From Actinoallomurus spadix (lineage in GTDB: Bacteria; Actinomycetota; Actinomycetes; Streptosporangiales; Streptosporangiaceae): 64,000 bases of DNA. The notes under the pieces were generated by a model that did not search any database, was not told where the DNA came from, and was given only the letters and a program-made list of their open reading frames with translations. Position numbers and translations under genes: made by a program. The stretch lies in contig NZ_JAMXMX010000012.1 in the NCBI RefSeq assembly GCF_024055725.1, positions 183,931 to 247,930 on the forward strand, written 5' to 3'. Of this stretch, positions 32,058 to 40,821 are shown one piece after another; the stretch's first letter is position 1; every line of letters begins with the position of its first letter.

Positions 32058-33416
32058 GTGGATAGGCGCATCTTCGGGTTGGAGAACGAGTACGGCGTAA
32101 CGTGCACCTTCCGCGGGCAGCGGCGGTTGTCACCCGACGAGGTGGCGCGGTACCTCTTCCGCAGGGTCGTCTCGTGGGGCCGTAGCAGCAACGTGTTCCT
32201 GCGCAACGGGGCACGGCTGTACCTCGATGTCGGCAGTCATCCTGAGTACGCGACGCCCGAGTGTGACAGCGTCGACGAACTCGTCGTGCACGACAAGGCG
32301 GGGGAGCGGATCCTGGAGGGTCTGCTCGTCGACGCCGAGCGGCGCCTCCGTGAGGAGGGCATCGCGGGCGACATCTACCTGTTCAAGAACAACACCGACT
32401 CGGCCGGCAACTCGTACGGATGCCATGAGAACTACCTGGTCGGGCGGCACGGTGAGTTCGGCCGGCTGGCCGACGTGCTGATCCCGTTCCTGGTGACGCG
32501 CCAGATCATCTGCGGTGCGGGCAAGGTGCTGCAGACGCCGCGCGGCGCGGTGTACTGCGTGAGCCAGCGCGCCGAGCACATCTGGGAGGGCGTGTCGTCG
32601 GCGACGACGCGCTCGCGGCCCATCATCAACACGCGGGACGAGCCGCACGCGGACGCCGAGCGTTTCCGGCGGCTGCACGTCATCGTCGGCGACTCGAACA
32701 TGAGCGAGACGACGATGCTGCTCAAGGTCGGCGCGACCGACCTGGTGCTGCGCATGGTCGAGGCGGGCGTCGTGATGCGCGACCTGACGCTGGAGAACCC
32801 GATCCGGGCGATCCGTGAGGTCAGCCACGACATGACCGGCCGGCGCAAGGTACGCCTGGCCAACGGCCGGGAGGCCAGCTCGCTGGAGATCCAGAAGGAG
32901 TACCTCGACAAGGCGCGGGAGTTCATCGACCGGCGGGGCGCGGACCCGGTGGTGCTGCGCGTGCTCGACCTGTGGGAGCGGACCGTGCGCGCGGTGGAGA
33001 CGGGTGACCTGGACCTGGTGGCCCGGGAGATCGACTGGGTGACGAAGTACCAGCTGATCGAGCGGTATCGGCACAAGTACGATCTGCCGCTGAGTTCGCC
33101 GCGGGTGGCGCAGCTCGACCTCGCCTACCACGACGTGCATCGCGGCCGGGGCCTGTACTACCTGCTGGAGCGCAAGGGCGCCGTCGAGCGGGTCGCTCGT
33201 GACCTGGACATCTTCCAGGCCAAGTCGGTGCCGCCGCAGACGACGCGGGCCCGGCTGCGCGGGGAGTTCATCCGCAAGGCGCAGGAGAAGCGGCGGGACT
33301 TCACGGTCGACTGGGTGCATTTGAAGCTGAACGATCAGGCGCAGCGGACGGTCCTGTGCAAGGACCCGTTCCGGTCGGTCGACGACCGCGTCGACAAGCT
33401 GATCGCGGGAATGTAG
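32058..33416 (+). CDS. pafA: Pup-protein ligase PafA
   Basis: A 452-residue ligase that phosphorylates the C-terminal Glu of Pup with ATP and joins it to a target lysine. The start [16 protein letters not shown] is the family N-terminus with its ExE metal ligands, and the catalytic Asp57 is in [36 protein letters not shown] and [14 protein letters not shown] are conserved with Dop, and the C-terminal subdomain that binds Pup ends [14 protein letters not shown] 32058 is preferred over a frame open from 31974, because the hexamer and the conserved N-terminus agree. A hairpin follows the gene. Confidence 0.97.
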   Translation: MDRRIFGLENEYGVTCTFRGQRRLSPDEVARYLFRRVVSWGRSSNVFLRNGARLYLDVGSHPEYATPECDSVDELVVHDKAGERILEGLLVDAERRLREEGIAGDIYLFKNNTDSAGNSYGCHENYLVGRHGEFGRLADVLIPFLVTRQIICGAGKVLQTPRGAVYCVSQRAEHIWEGVSSATTRSRPIINTRDEPHADAERFRRLHVIVGDSNMSETTMLLKVGATDLVLRMVEAGVVMRDLTLENPIRAIREVSHDMTGRRKVRLANGREASSLEIQKEYLDKAREFIDRRGADPVVLRVLDLWERTVRAVETGDLDLVAREIDWVTKYQLIERYRHKYDLPLSSPRVAQLDLAYHDVHRGRGLYYLLERKGAVERVARDLDIFQAKSVPPQTTRARLRGEFIRKAQEKRRDFTVDWVHLKLNDQAQRTVLCKDPFRSVDDRVDKLIAGM

Positions 33417-33445
33417 CGGCGTTCTCACGCTACCTTTAGATGCCC

Positions 33446-33471
33446 GCTGACAAGGTGGGGGCCTTGTCAGC
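33446..33471 (+). terminator. Hairpin after pafA
   Basis: GCTGACAAGG (33446-33455) pairs perfectly with CCTTGTCAGC (33462-33471) around a 6-base loop, 30 bases after the pafA stop. Confidence 0.7.
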
Positions 33472-33503
33472 GATAGTCGTCGACCCGCGGAACGGTGGAG
33501 AAG

Positions 33504-34832
33504 ATGTCTGAAGTCAAAGGCCGCGAGCAGACGCGGACGGACGAGCCGCAGGACGCCGAGGGGCGGGACGCCTCCGCGGCGGACCCCACGGCGAGCGGTG
33601 AGCCCGAAGCCGCCGAGCGGCCCGAGACGGAGGACACCGAGCGGACCGAGGCGGAGAGCGCCGAGGCTGCCGTGAGCGGGAAGGACGCCGAGGCCGAGGC
33701 CGAGGCGCCGGCCGCCGAAGAGGACGCGGCCGAGGCCGATGCGGAGGACGAGCAGAAGAGCCGGTTCGCCCATCCGGATCCGATCAAGCTGAAGATCCCG
33801 GCGGCGAAGGAGATCACCCGCAGCGAGTTCACGCCGCACGCGCTGGGCGCGAAGGGCCTGGGCGCTCCCCGCTCGGGCACTCGCGCCCAGGCGAAACGCC
33901 GCAAGATCCTTTTCACGACGGCCGCCGTGGTGCTCATCGCGCTGGCGGCGGGCGGGGCGGTCTGGTACGAGACGCGCCCGGCGCCGTCGGTGAAGGTGAC
34001 GGGCGCGTTCGGCAAGGCGCCGGCGGTCAAGGTGCCGAAGGCCAAGCCGCCCGTCAAGCAGCAGGTGAAGGAGGTCGTGGCGGGGTCGGGCAAGGCGGTC
34101 GCGAACGGCGACCTCGTCGTCGCGCAGCTGGTCGCCTACAAGTGGAACGCCAAGGGTGGCGGCAAGGAGCTGCTGAACACCTACACCAAGAAGCAGCCGG
34201 CCATCGGGCAGGCCGGCCAGCTGACCGGGCTGGCCCCGCTCGACAAGGCGATCACCGGGCGTAAGGCGGGGACGCGGCTGGTGATGACCCTGCCATACCA
34301 GGCGGTCGGCGACCAGATCGCCCAGTCGCTGCAGCTCGGCAAGACCGACGACTTCGTCGTGACGGTCGACGTGCTGAACAGCTTCGGTAAGAACGCCTCG
34401 GCGCAGGGCACGCCGCAGAAGCTCGACAACCCCAAGCTGCCGGCGGTGACCGGTGGCGCGGGAACGGCGCCGACGGTCAAGATCCCGTCTGCGGACGCGC
34501 CCGACAAGCTGCAGGTCAAGACCCTGATCCAGGGCAACGGGCCGGTGGTGCAGAAGGGGCAGACGCTGATCGCGCAGTACCACGGCGTGCTGTGGCGGAA
34601 CGGCAAGGTGTTCGACTCGTCGTGGCAGCGCGGCGCGCCCGCGTCGTTCCCGATCGGTGTCAAGCAGGTGATCCCGGGTTGGGACACCGGCCTGGTCGGC
34701 CAGAAGGCCGGCAGCCGGGTGCTCCTCGTGGTCCCGCCGAAGGACGGGTACGGCTCGAAGGGCTCGCCGCAGGGCGGCATCAAGGGCACCGACACCCTCG
34801 TGTTCGTCGTCGACGTCCTCGGTTCGTACTGA
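33504..34832 (+). CDS. Membrane-anchored tandem FKBP-type peptidyl-prolyl isomerase
   Basis: About 442 residues. An acidic Glu/Ala-rich cytoplasmic tail (about 1-95) leads to one helix (ILFTTAAVVLIALAAGG, near 135-152) and then two FKBP-like domains. The second (about 330-442) has the usual features: FDSSWQRG, VKQVIPGWDTGL, VPPKDGYGSKG and a final VFVVDVLGSY. The first (about 175-300) keeps the fold pattern but lacks the VIPGW segment (it reads LAPLDKAITG), so it is probably not an isomerase. It may fold or dock exported proteins. GTG 33495 and ATG 33504 are both possible; GGTGGAG favours the ATG. The gene lies beside pafA, a common actinomycete arrangement. Confidence 0.9.
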   Translation: MSEVKGREQTRTDEPQDAEGRDASAADPTASGEPEAAERPETEDTERTEAESAEAAVSGKDAEAEAEAPAAEEDAAEADAEDEQKSRFAHPDPIKLKIPAAKEITRSEFTPHALGAKGLGAPRSGTRAQAKRRKILFTTAAVVLIALAAGGAVWYETRPAPSVKVTGAFGKAPAVKVPKAKPPVKQQVKEVVAGSGKAVANGDLVVAQLVAYKWNAKGGGKELLNTYTKKQPAIGQAGQLTGLAPLDKAITGRKAGTRLVMTLPYQAVGDQIAQSLQLGKTDDFVVTVDVLNSFGKNASAQGTPQKLDNPKLPAVTGGAGTAPTVKIPSADAPDKLQVKTLIQGNGPVVQKGQTLIAQYHGVLWRNGKVFDSSWQRGAPASFPIGVKQVIPGWDTGLVGQKAGSRVLLVVPPKDGYGSKGSPQGGIKGTDTLVFVVDVLGSY

Positions 34833-34857
34833 TCGTCCGGTGTTCGGAGGTTCACGC

Positions 34858-35766
34858 ATGCGGCGCGTCGCCGCGCTGGCCCTGGTCCCCCTGGTCGCCG
34901 CCACGGCGTGCAGCGGAGGCGGCCTGCCCGACGGGTTGAAGGTCGCCGGGGTGGTGGGCCGGCAGCCCACGGTGACGATCCCGGCGTCCGCCCCGTCGGG
35001 GAAGCTGAAGGTCGAGACGCTGCGGAAGGGAAAGGGCTCGGCGGTGACCGATGGCGACCTCGTGGTCGCCGACTACGTCGGGTACCGCTGGAACGGCGGT
35101 GACCACAGGCTGGTCGCCAGCAGCTATGAGGCCGGGCGGCCGGCCGTGTTCCCGTACGGCCGCCTGGTCACGGGCCTGAACAAGGCTCTCGCCGGGCAGC
35201 GGCCGGGGGGCCGGGTGCTGGCCGTGATCCCGCCGGGTCAGGGGTACGGGCCGAGTGGCTACGCGCCGTGGCAGATCGGCGCGGGGGACTCGATGGTCTT
35301 CGTCCTGGACGTGCTCGCCACGTACCACAACGGGGCGAGCGCGCAGGGACGGCCGCAGCCGCAGAACGACGCGGCGCTGCCGCAGGTCACCGCGGGGGCC
35401 ACGCCGACGATGAAAATTCCCTCGGCGGCGCCTCCGGGCCGGCTCCAGGTCAAGACGATCATCCAGGGTGGTGGGCCTCCGGTGCAGGCGCATCAGCTCG
35501 TCGTCTTCCACGACCTGGGGCAGATCTGGCGCACGGGCAAGGTCTTCGAGTCGACCCGCGCCCGCGGCCGCCCCGACTCGGCGCTGGCCGGAGCCGGTCA
35601 GATGATCAGAGGCTGGGACAGGGCCGTGGTCGGGCAGCGGGTCGGCAGCCGGGTCCTGGTCGTGATCCCGCCGAAGGACGGGTACGGGTCGAAGGGCCAC
35701 GCCGCCTCGGGCATCAGGAAGAACGACACGCTCGCCTTCGTGATCGACGTCCTCGCCGCTTACTGA
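34858..35766 (+). CDS. Tandem FKBP-type isomerase lipoprotein
   Basis: A 302-residue paralogue of the preceding protein, but with a lipoprotein signal (lipobox ATAC, Cys18) in place of a membrane anchor. The first FKBP-like unit (about 45-165) has YGRLVTGLNKALAGQ and IPPGQGYGPSG; the second (about 185-302) has MIRGWDRAVVGQ and IPPKDGYGSKG and ends FVIDVLAAY. In the second domain FESTRARGR replaces the usual FDSS, so activity may be reduced. The ATG has CGGAGG 7 bases before it, and the gap to the upstream gene is only 25 bp, so the two are an operon. They arose by duplication. Confidence 0.9.
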   Translation: MRRVAALALVPLVAATACSGGGLPDGLKVAGVVGRQPTVTIPASAPSGKLKVETLRKGKGSAVTDGDLVVADYVGYRWNGGDHRLVASSYEAGRPAVFPYGRLVTGLNKALAGQRPGGRVLAVIPPGQGYGPSGYAPWQIGAGDSMVFVLDVLATYHNGASAQGRPQPQNDAALPQVTAGATPTMKIPSAAPPGRLQVKTIIQGGGPPVQAHQLVVFHDLGQIWRTGKVFESTRARGRPDSALAGAGQMIRGWDRAVVGQRVGSRVLVVIPPKDGYGSKGHAASGIRKNDTLAFVIDVLAAY

Positions 35767-35802
35767 GCCGGTCACCGGGCCGGTCCGCCGGAGCCGGGTC
35801 CC

Positions 35803-35808
35803 TAGACT
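35803..35808 (+). promoter_or_regulatory. -10 hexamer of the regulator gene at 35815 (leaderless)
   Basis: TAGACT, 6 bases before the GTG start, with no ribosome-binding site between. Confidence 0.5.
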
Positions 35809-35814
35809 CGGGAC

Positions 35815-36591
35815 GTGGACGACGTCGATGCCATCGCGGCCCTGCAGGATCCGGTACGCCGGAGGCTCTATGACTACGTGGCCGCGCAGGATCACGAGGT
35901 GGGCCGGGCGGAGGCCGCGGACGCGGCCGGGATTCAGCGCACCCTGGCGGCGTTCCATCTCGACCGCCTGACCGAGGCGGGGCTCCTCGACGCGGTCTTC
36001 CGGCGGCCCGCCGGGCGCTCCGGTCCGGGCGCGGGCCGGCCCGCGAAGCTGTACCGGCGTTCGGCGACCGAGCGGACGGTGAGTGTGCCACCGCGCGACT
36101 ACCGGGTGCCGGCGGAGCTCCTGGCCGAGGTCGTCGAGGAGATCGGCGGCGAGGAGGTCCTGGAGCGGCTGGCGCGCATCCGTGGTAGATCCGCCGGCGC
36201 GGCCGCCGCGGAGGCGATGGCGGCGGCAGCGGAGACGGGCGCGGACAGAGCGGGCGCGGACAGAGCGGGTGCGGACAGAGCGGGTGCGGGCACGCCGGGC
36301 GGGGACACGCCGGACCCGGACACGCCGGACGCGGGCGCGCCGGGCGAGCGGATGATGGCCGCGCTGCGGGCCCGGGGCTATGAGCCGTACCGCGACGGCG
36401 CGGAGCTGCGGCTGCGCAACTGCCCGTTCCACGCGCTGGCCGTGGCGTTCCCGCCGGTGGTCTGCGGGATGAACCTGGCACTGCTGGAAGGACTGGTCGA
36501 GGGTCTCGGGCCGGCCGGGGTGACGGCGCGCATGGACCCGAGGCCGGGGGAGTGCTGCGTGGTCCTCGATTCTAAAAATAACGATAGTTGA
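35815..36591 (+). CDS. ArsR-like transcriptional regulator with C-terminal cysteines (COG2345 type)
   Basis: A 258-residue DNA-binding protein. The winged helix (about residues 5-95) runs from LQDPVRRRLYDYVAAQ to the RPAKLYRRS wing. The C-terminal sensor domain has conserved cysteines in RLRNCPFH, VVCGMNLALLEGL and GECCVVL, which in SufR-like relatives bind an Fe-S cluster. Between them sits a low-complexity insert (about 135-175) built from 15-bp tandem repeats encoding GADRA. The last codons are AT-rich (aaa aat aac gat agt), unlike the rest. It may control the neighbouring DUF3291 gene; the suf genes are not in the window. Confidence 0.8.
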   Translation: MDDVDAIAALQDPVRRRLYDYVAAQDHEVGRAEAADAAGIQRTLAAFHLDRLTEAGLLDAVFRRPAGRSGPGAGRPAKLYRRSATERTVSVPPRDYRVPAELLAEVVEEIGGEEVLERLARIRGRSAGAAAAEAMAAAAETGADRAGADRAGADRAGAGTPGGDTPDPDTPDAGAPGERMMAALRARGYEPYRDGAELRLRNCPFHALAVAFPPVVCGMNLALLEGLVEGLGPAGVTARMDPRPGECCVVLDSKNNDS

Positions 36592-36624
36592 CATAGAGAC
36601 CCGGGTGGTGATCTGCTGGCGGAC

Positions 36625-37089
36625 ATGACGGACCACCACCTGGCGGAGTTCAACGTCGCCCGCCTCCGCGAGCCCCTCGACGCCCCGGCGATGGCCGAGT
36701 TCCTGGCCCTCTTCGAACCCATCAACGCCCTGGCCGACTCCGCCCCCGGATTCGTCTGGCGGCTGACGGACGGAGAGGGAGACGACGCGACGGCCATCCG
36801 TCCCTACGGCGACGACATCATCATCAACCTGTCGGTCTGGGAGTCGCGCGAGGCGCTGTGGAACTTCGCCTACCGGTCGGCCCACCTGGACGTCATGCGC
36901 CGGCGCCGCGAATGGTTGCTGCGGATGGCCGAGCCCTACTTCGTCATGTGGTGGGTGCCGGCGGGATATGTCCCTCCGTTGGAGGAGGCGCGGGAGCGCC
37001 TGGCCATGCTGCGGCGTGAGGGTCCCGGGCCGGAGGCGTTCACGTACCGGAAGGTGTACGACCCGGACGGCGCGCTCGCCACCGTCTGA
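36625..37089 (+). CDS. DUF3291-family protein
   Basis: A 154-residue single-domain protein of unknown function. Family marks are LAEFNVARLREPLDAPAM at the N-terminus, GFVWRLTDGEGDD, and NLSVWESREALWNFAYRSAH. The later segment MWWVPAGYVPPLEEARERL also fits. The fold is that of dimeric alpha/beta-barrel proteins such as antibiotic monooxygenase relatives, but no catalytic residue can be named. ATG 36625 is the first good start; TTGACA (36588-36593), overlapping the upstream stop, is a candidate -35. The stop TGA is the first triplet of a dispersed repeat element, and a perfect hairpin follows. Confidence 0.82.
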   Translation: MTDHHLAEFNVARLREPLDAPAMAEFLALFEPINALADSAPGFVWRLTDGEGDDATAIRPYGDDIIINLSVWESREALWNFAYRSAHLDVMRRRREWLLRMAEPYFVMWWVPAGYVPPLEEARERLAMLRREGPGPEAFTYRKVYDPDGALATV

Positions 37090-37112
37090 TCTACGATGTA
37101 AAGGCGGTGGCC
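37087..37112 (+). repeat. Dispersed TAC-N3-GTAAAGG element, copy 2 (after the DUF3291 gene)
   Basis: It contains CTACGATGTAAAGGCGGTGG and matches the copy at 31975-32000 at 24 of 26 positions. It starts with the TGA stop of the DUF3291 gene. The core is TAC-GAT-GTA. Confidence 0.65.
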
Positions 37113-37147
37113 GGGACGTCGATCACGATCCGGCCACGCCGATCACA

Positions 37148-37180
37148 GGAAGACACCGGAGCACGCACCCGGTGTCTTCC
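37148..37180. terminator. Perfect hairpin after the DUF3291 gene
   Basis: GGAAGACACCGG (37148-37159) pairs with CCGGTGTCTTCC (37169-37180) around a 9-base loop. A weak pyrimidine tract follows. It can serve both convergent genes. The rest of the gap to 37378 has no convincing gene. Confidence 0.8.
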
Positions 37181-37378
37181 TCGTTCTCCGGTCAGTGCGC
37201 GAAGACGCGCACGGTCCGGTCCAGGCTCTCCTCGAGGCCGCCCCGCGAGGGACGGCCGGTCCTCTCCACGCCGGCGCGTCATCGCCTCCCCGCTTCCAGG
37301 ATCCTCGCGGACGTTCCCGGTGGGACCGGGAGGAGGTGACGACGAGGGTGAAGCGCGCCCGGCTCGGTCGGATCCCGG

Positions 37379-38473
37379 TCACGACTCCACGGGGTCGAGG
37401 CGCCGGCCGAGAAGATCCGCGGCATGGCGTCCGGCGGCGGCGACCGCCAGGAAGCCCGCGAGATCCTGGTCCAGCCCCCGGCCCATGGTCGAGACCCGGA
37501 CGGGCGAGTCGCGGATCGCCTCCTCCAGGCCGTCCACGGGCACGGTGACGAGTTCATGGCGCTCGCCGAGCGGCTCGGCCTCGGTACGCACCCGGTCGCC
37601 GAACGCGCCCGGCAGGTCCGGCACCGCAACCTGGGCACGGGCCAGGGCCACGCGGCCGTAGGCGGTCAGGCTGTGATGGGAGATCCCGCGGTGACGCTCG
37701 CGCGCGTCGGCCTCGCTGACCCGCAGGGACGCCACGGGACGGCCGTCGAGGACCGCCGCGGCGTTCACCGCCTCGCCCGCCGATACGCCGGAGAACCCCC
37801 AGCGGGTGCCCGTGCCGAGGTTCCCCGGGCCCTGCGCGACGACGGCGACCTCGGCACCGAGCACCAGACGGGCGGCGAGCAGGCCGGTGTGCAGGGTCAC
37901 CGCCTCCAGGTCACCCCCGAACGCCTGGCCGACCGTCACCGTGGCGGCCAGCGCGCCCGCCTCGCGCAGCGTCGCGATCGTCCGGGAGAACCAGGCGGGC
38001 AGCGCGCCGCCGTCCGGCATGACGTAGACGACCCGGGCGCCGGGGCGGTCCAGGTGCAGCCCGGCGATGATCGCCGGCAACGCCGAGTGCAGGTCGGCGA
38101 CGACCACCGGCATCCCGTCGATCGACTCGGCGTCGCGCAGGATCGCGTGGTGGGCGGAGTCCTGTTCGTCGGCGCCGAGCACCGTCGCCTGCAGGGGGGT
38201 GTAGCGTGCCTTGACCAGATGACCCGGGCCGGACGGATCCGGCGGGAAACGGTCGGGGACCGCCACCACCATGGCGTACCCTCCGGTGCCGAGTCCCATC
38301 GCGAGTGCCGTCGTGTTGAGCAGTACGGCGTCGCCCGGCCGGGGCCGTCCCACCAGGGCCGGGTAGGCCAGGGCGCGTGCTTCGCCCTCTTCGTCGATGA
38401 TGACGTCGAGTTCGACCGCTCCGGGCCATTCGCGGCGTATCTTGACAACCGTGCCTTTGCGCCATCGGATCAC
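37379..38473 (-). CDS. DUF3866-family protein
   Basis: A 364-residue protein of the DUF3866 family, with no known biochemical role. It begins VIRWRKGTVVKIRREWPGAV (a small beta domain to about residue 75), followed by an alpha/beta core with repeated glycine-rich strands (GHLVKARYTPLQ, MPVVVADLHSALPAIIAGL, VVYVMPDGGALPAWFS). A region reading GPGNLGTGTRWGFSGVSAGE follows. It looks like an enzyme or nucleotide-binding protein, but the site is not known. GTG 38473 is set by the TACCGT hexamer 6 bases before it. It is divergent from pafB, with only 51 bp between, so the two promoters overlap. This pairing is common in actinobacteria. Confidence 0.85.
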   Translation of the reverse strand: MIRWRKGTVVKIRREWPGAVELDVIIDEEGEARALAYPALVGRPRPGDAVLLNTTALAMGLGTGGYAMVVAVPDRFPPDPSGPGHLVKARYTPLQATVLGADEQDSAHHAILRDAESIDGMPVVVADLHSALPAIIAGLHLDRPGARVVYVMPDGGALPAWFSRTIATLREAGALAATVTVGQAFGGDLEAVTLHTGLLAARLVLGAEVAVVAQGPGNLGTGTRWGFSGVSAGEAVNAAAVLDGRPVASLRVSEADARERHRGISHHSLTAYGRVALARAQVAVPDLPGAFGDRVRTEAEPLGERHELVTVPVDGLEEAIRDSPVRVSTMGRGLDQDLAGFLAVAAAGRHAADLLGRRLDPVES

Positions 38474-38479
38474 CCGCCA

Positions 38480-38485
38480 ACGGTA
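38480..38485 (-). promoter_or_regulatory. -10 hexamer of the DUF3866 gene (leaderless)
   Basis: TACCGT on the minus strand, 6 bases before the GTG. It lies in the short region shared with the divergent pafB. Confidence 0.4.
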
Positions 38486-38524
38486 GCGTCGGAGGCCACG
38501 CGGACGGGCCAGAAGGAGTGGACG

Positions 38525-39469
38525 ATGTCGCGCCGCAAGACCGAGCGGCTGCTCAATCTCGTGGTGTGCCTGCTGGCCACCCGGCGGTACCTCACCGCTG
38601 AGCAGATCCGCCAGGCCGTGCCGGGTTATCCCGGTGGGGATGAGGCGTTCAAGCGGATGTTCGAGCGCGACAAGGAGGAACTGCGCGAGCTCGGCATCCC
38701 TCTGGAGATGGGCAGTGACGGCGACGAGGAGCCCGGCTACCGCATCCAGCGCCAGGCGTACGAGCTGCCGGAGATCCAGCTGGCCCGCGACGAGGCGGCC
38801 GTCCTCGGGCTGGCCGCGCGGGTGTGGCAGCGGGCCAGCCTGGCCGAGGCGGCCTCCGGCGCGCTGCTGAAGCTGCGCGCCGCGGGCGTCGACACCGATG
38901 AGGCAGCCTCCCTCGGCATCGAGCCGCGGGTCGGCACCGACGAGCCCGCCTTCCCGGCGCTGTGGCGCGCGGTGCGGGACCGGCGGCCGGTCGCCTTCGA
39001 GTACCAGGGGGTGGGCCGCAGCGCGCCGCAGCGCCGGCACCTGGAGCCCTGGGGAGTGGTCAGCAGGCACGGCCGCTGGTACGTCGCCGGCCACGACCGC
39101 GACCGCGGCGAGGCGCGGGTCTTCCGGCTGAGCCGGATCAGGGGCGACGTCGTCCCCGACGGGCCGGCGGGTACGGTGACCGTCCCCGAGGGCATCGACG
39201 TGCGGGAGGTCGTCACCTCCATGGGCGGCCCGGCACCCGGGCGGCGTACCGCGACCGTGCGCCTGCGGCGCGGCGCGGCGGACGGCATCCGGCGCTGGGC
39301 GGCGGACATCCGTCGTGACGATGACGAGTGGGATCTGGCAGAGCTGACGTTCGCCGAGGTCGACCGGCTCGCCGACCACCTCGCAGGGTTCGCCGACGAC
39401 GTGGTCGTCATCGAGCCGCCGGACGTACGCGACGCGATGATCCAGCATCTGAAGGCGGTGTGCCAGTGA
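38525..39469 (+). CDS. pafB: WYL-domain transcriptional regulator PafB
   Basis: A 314-residue regulator. The N-terminal winged helix (RKTERLLNLVVCLLATRRYL to about residue 60) is followed by a WYL domain (about 140-215, YQGVGRSAPQRRHLEPWGVV and GRWYVAGHDRDRG) and a C-terminal WCX domain. PafB and PafC form a heterodimer that activates DNA-damage genes independently of LexA when bound to single-stranded DNA. ATG 38525 follows AAGGAG by 6 bases. Its stop overlaps the pafC start (GTGA), so the two are made together. It is about 5 kb from pafA. Confidence 0.93.
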   Translation: MSRRKTERLLNLVVCLLATRRYLTAEQIRQAVPGYPGGDEAFKRMFERDKEELRELGIPLEMGSDGDEEPGYRIQRQAYELPEIQLARDEAAVLGLAARVWQRASLAEAASGALLKLRAAGVDTDEAASLGIEPRVGTDEPAFPALWRAVRDRRPVAFEYQGVGRSAPQRRHLEPWGVVSRHGRWYVAGHDRDRGEARVFRLSRIRGDVVPDGPAGTVTVPEGIDVREVVTSMGGPAPGRRTATVRLRRGAADGIRRWAADIRRDDDEWDLAELTFAEVDRLADHLAGFADDVVVIEPPDVRDAMIQHLKAVCQ

Positions 39470-40407
39470 GCTCCTCCGAACGGCTGCGGCGGCTGCTCGC
39501 CCTCGTCCCGTACGTCATCAACCGCAGCTCGGTCAGCGTCGAGGAGGCCGCCGCGGCGTTCGGCGTGACCGAGAAGCAGATCATCGACGACCTGAACCTC
39601 CTGTGGTGCGTCGAGCTGCGCGCGCCCGACCCGTACTGCCCGATCGACCTGTCGTACGAGGGCGGCGAGATCGTGGTCTGCGAGGCGGAGTCGATCAGCA
39701 GGCCGCTGCGGCTCGACGTCGACGAGGCCGCCGCCCTCCTCGTCGCGCTGCGCACGATCGCCGGGCTGCCCGAGCACGGCGACGCGGTGAGCCGGGTGAT
39801 CGCCAAGCTGGAGGACGCGGCGGGCACCGCCGCCCGGCCCAGCAGTCAGGTCGCCGTCGAGCTCGACGTGCGCCCGGACGTCCTGGTCCAGGTGCGCTCG
39901 GGCCTCGACCAGAGCCACCGGCTGAAGATGACCTACTACGTGCCGGGCCGCGACGAGAACACCGTGCGCGACGTCGACCCGATGCGGCTGCTCCTCATCG
40001 ACGGCTGGTCCTACCTGGAGGGCTGGTGCCGCCGCGCCGAGGCCGTCCGCCTGTTCCGCCTGGACCGGATCGTCGACCTGCGGGTCCTCGACGTCCCCGC
40101 CAGCATCCCGGACGAGGCCGAACCGCTCGACCTGGACGCCGGGCTGTTCCGCCCCTCGCCGGAGGACGTACGGGTGACGCTGGAGCTGTCCCCGGCCGGG
40201 CGCTGGGTCGCCGACCACTACCCCTGTGAGAGCGTCTCCGAGCTGGGGGAGGGACGTCTCCGCGTCGTGCTGCGGACCCGCGACGTGCGCTGGGTGCGCC
40301 GGCTGGCGCTGCGCCTCGCCGGCACCGGCCGCATCACCGAGCCCGCCGAGCTGGCCGCCCAGGTCCGGGAGGACGCCGCCAGGGCCCTGAAGCTGTACGA
40401 CGCGTGA
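39466..40407 (+). CDS. pafC: WYL-domain transcriptional regulator PafC
   Basis: A 313-residue partner of PafB, with the same layout: a short winged helix (ERLRRLLALVPYVINRSS, VTEKQIIDDLNLLW), a WYL domain (about 145-220, MTYYVPGRDENTVRDVDPMR and GWSYLEGWCRR) and the WCX domain. The GTG start lies within the last codons of pafB (4-base overlap). It is followed by a 160-bp gap and then the small membrane protein gene before tatA. Confidence 0.93.
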   Translation: MSSSERLRRLLALVPYVINRSSVSVEEAAAAFGVTEKQIIDDLNLLWCVELRAPDPYCPIDLSYEGGEIVVCEAESISRPLRLDVDEAAALLVALRTIAGLPEHGDAVSRVIAKLEDAAGTAARPSSQVAVELDVRPDVLVQVRSGLDQSHRLKMTYYVPGRDENTVRDVDPMRLLLIDGWSYLEGWCRRAEAVRLFRLDRIVDLRVLDVPASIPDEAEPLDLDAGLFRPSPEDVRVTLELSPAGRWVADHYPCESVSELGEGRLRVVLRTRDVRWVRRLALRLAGTGRITEPAELAAQVREDAARALKLYDA

Positions 40408-40555
40408 CACCCGCGCCGCCGCGGCCGGCGGTGCCCTGGCGCGCGGACGTTCTGTTCGCCGGGCAAGGGAACGCGTGCAGGCCGGCACGGCCGTGAGGGC
40501 GCGGGCCCGGCGCGGGCCCGGCCCGAGGGATTGGGAACCTCGGCGCGCGCCGCAC

Positions 40556-40561
40556 TAGGGT
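40556..40561 (+). promoter_or_regulatory. -10 hexamer before the small membrane protein gene (leaderless)
   Basis: TAGGGT, 6 bases before the GTG at 40568, with no ribosome-binding site. It supports the reality of this short gene. Confidence 0.5.
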
Positions 40562-40567
40562 CGGCGT

Positions 40568-40756
40568 GTGTCGTGGATGATGGTGTACGTCGGGCTGGCC
40601 TTCGCCGGGCTGGTCGTTCTGAGCGTGTGCGCGGTGAAGGTGGGCCTGGCGGTCCGCGGTCTGGGCCGTGAACTGCGGCGGACGCGGGCGCGTCTGCAGC
40701 CGGAACAGGAGGCCTTCGCCCGTGCGTTGCGCCGCCTGGAGCGATCAGGGGAGTGA
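40568..40756 (+). CDS. Small single-helix membrane protein (62 aa)
   Basis: One membrane helix (about residues 4-28, [20 protein letters not shown]) followed by a basic, Arg-rich helix ([20 protein letters not shown]). I do not recognise a family. It lies 65 bp upstream of tatA in the same direction. The leaderless hexamer and codon bias support it. A role beside the Tat system is only a guess from position. Confidence 0.65.
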   Translation: MSWMMVYVGLAFAGLVVLSVCAVKVGLAVRGLGRELRRTRARLQPEQEAFARALRRLERSGE

Positions 40757-40821
40757 GACATCCGGCTCGACGGCGTACGATCGGGGGGAGTAACGCCCCT
40801 CCTGCTGAAGAGGACTACCTA

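Noticed and set aside
32130..34970. 946-codon open frame on the minus strand
   Set aside because: It runs across pafA, the pafA terminator and the FKBP gene; no protein-like composition.
34852..36885. 677-codon open frame on the minus strand
   Set aside because: Antisense to the FKBP lipoprotein and regulator genes; no coherent domain.
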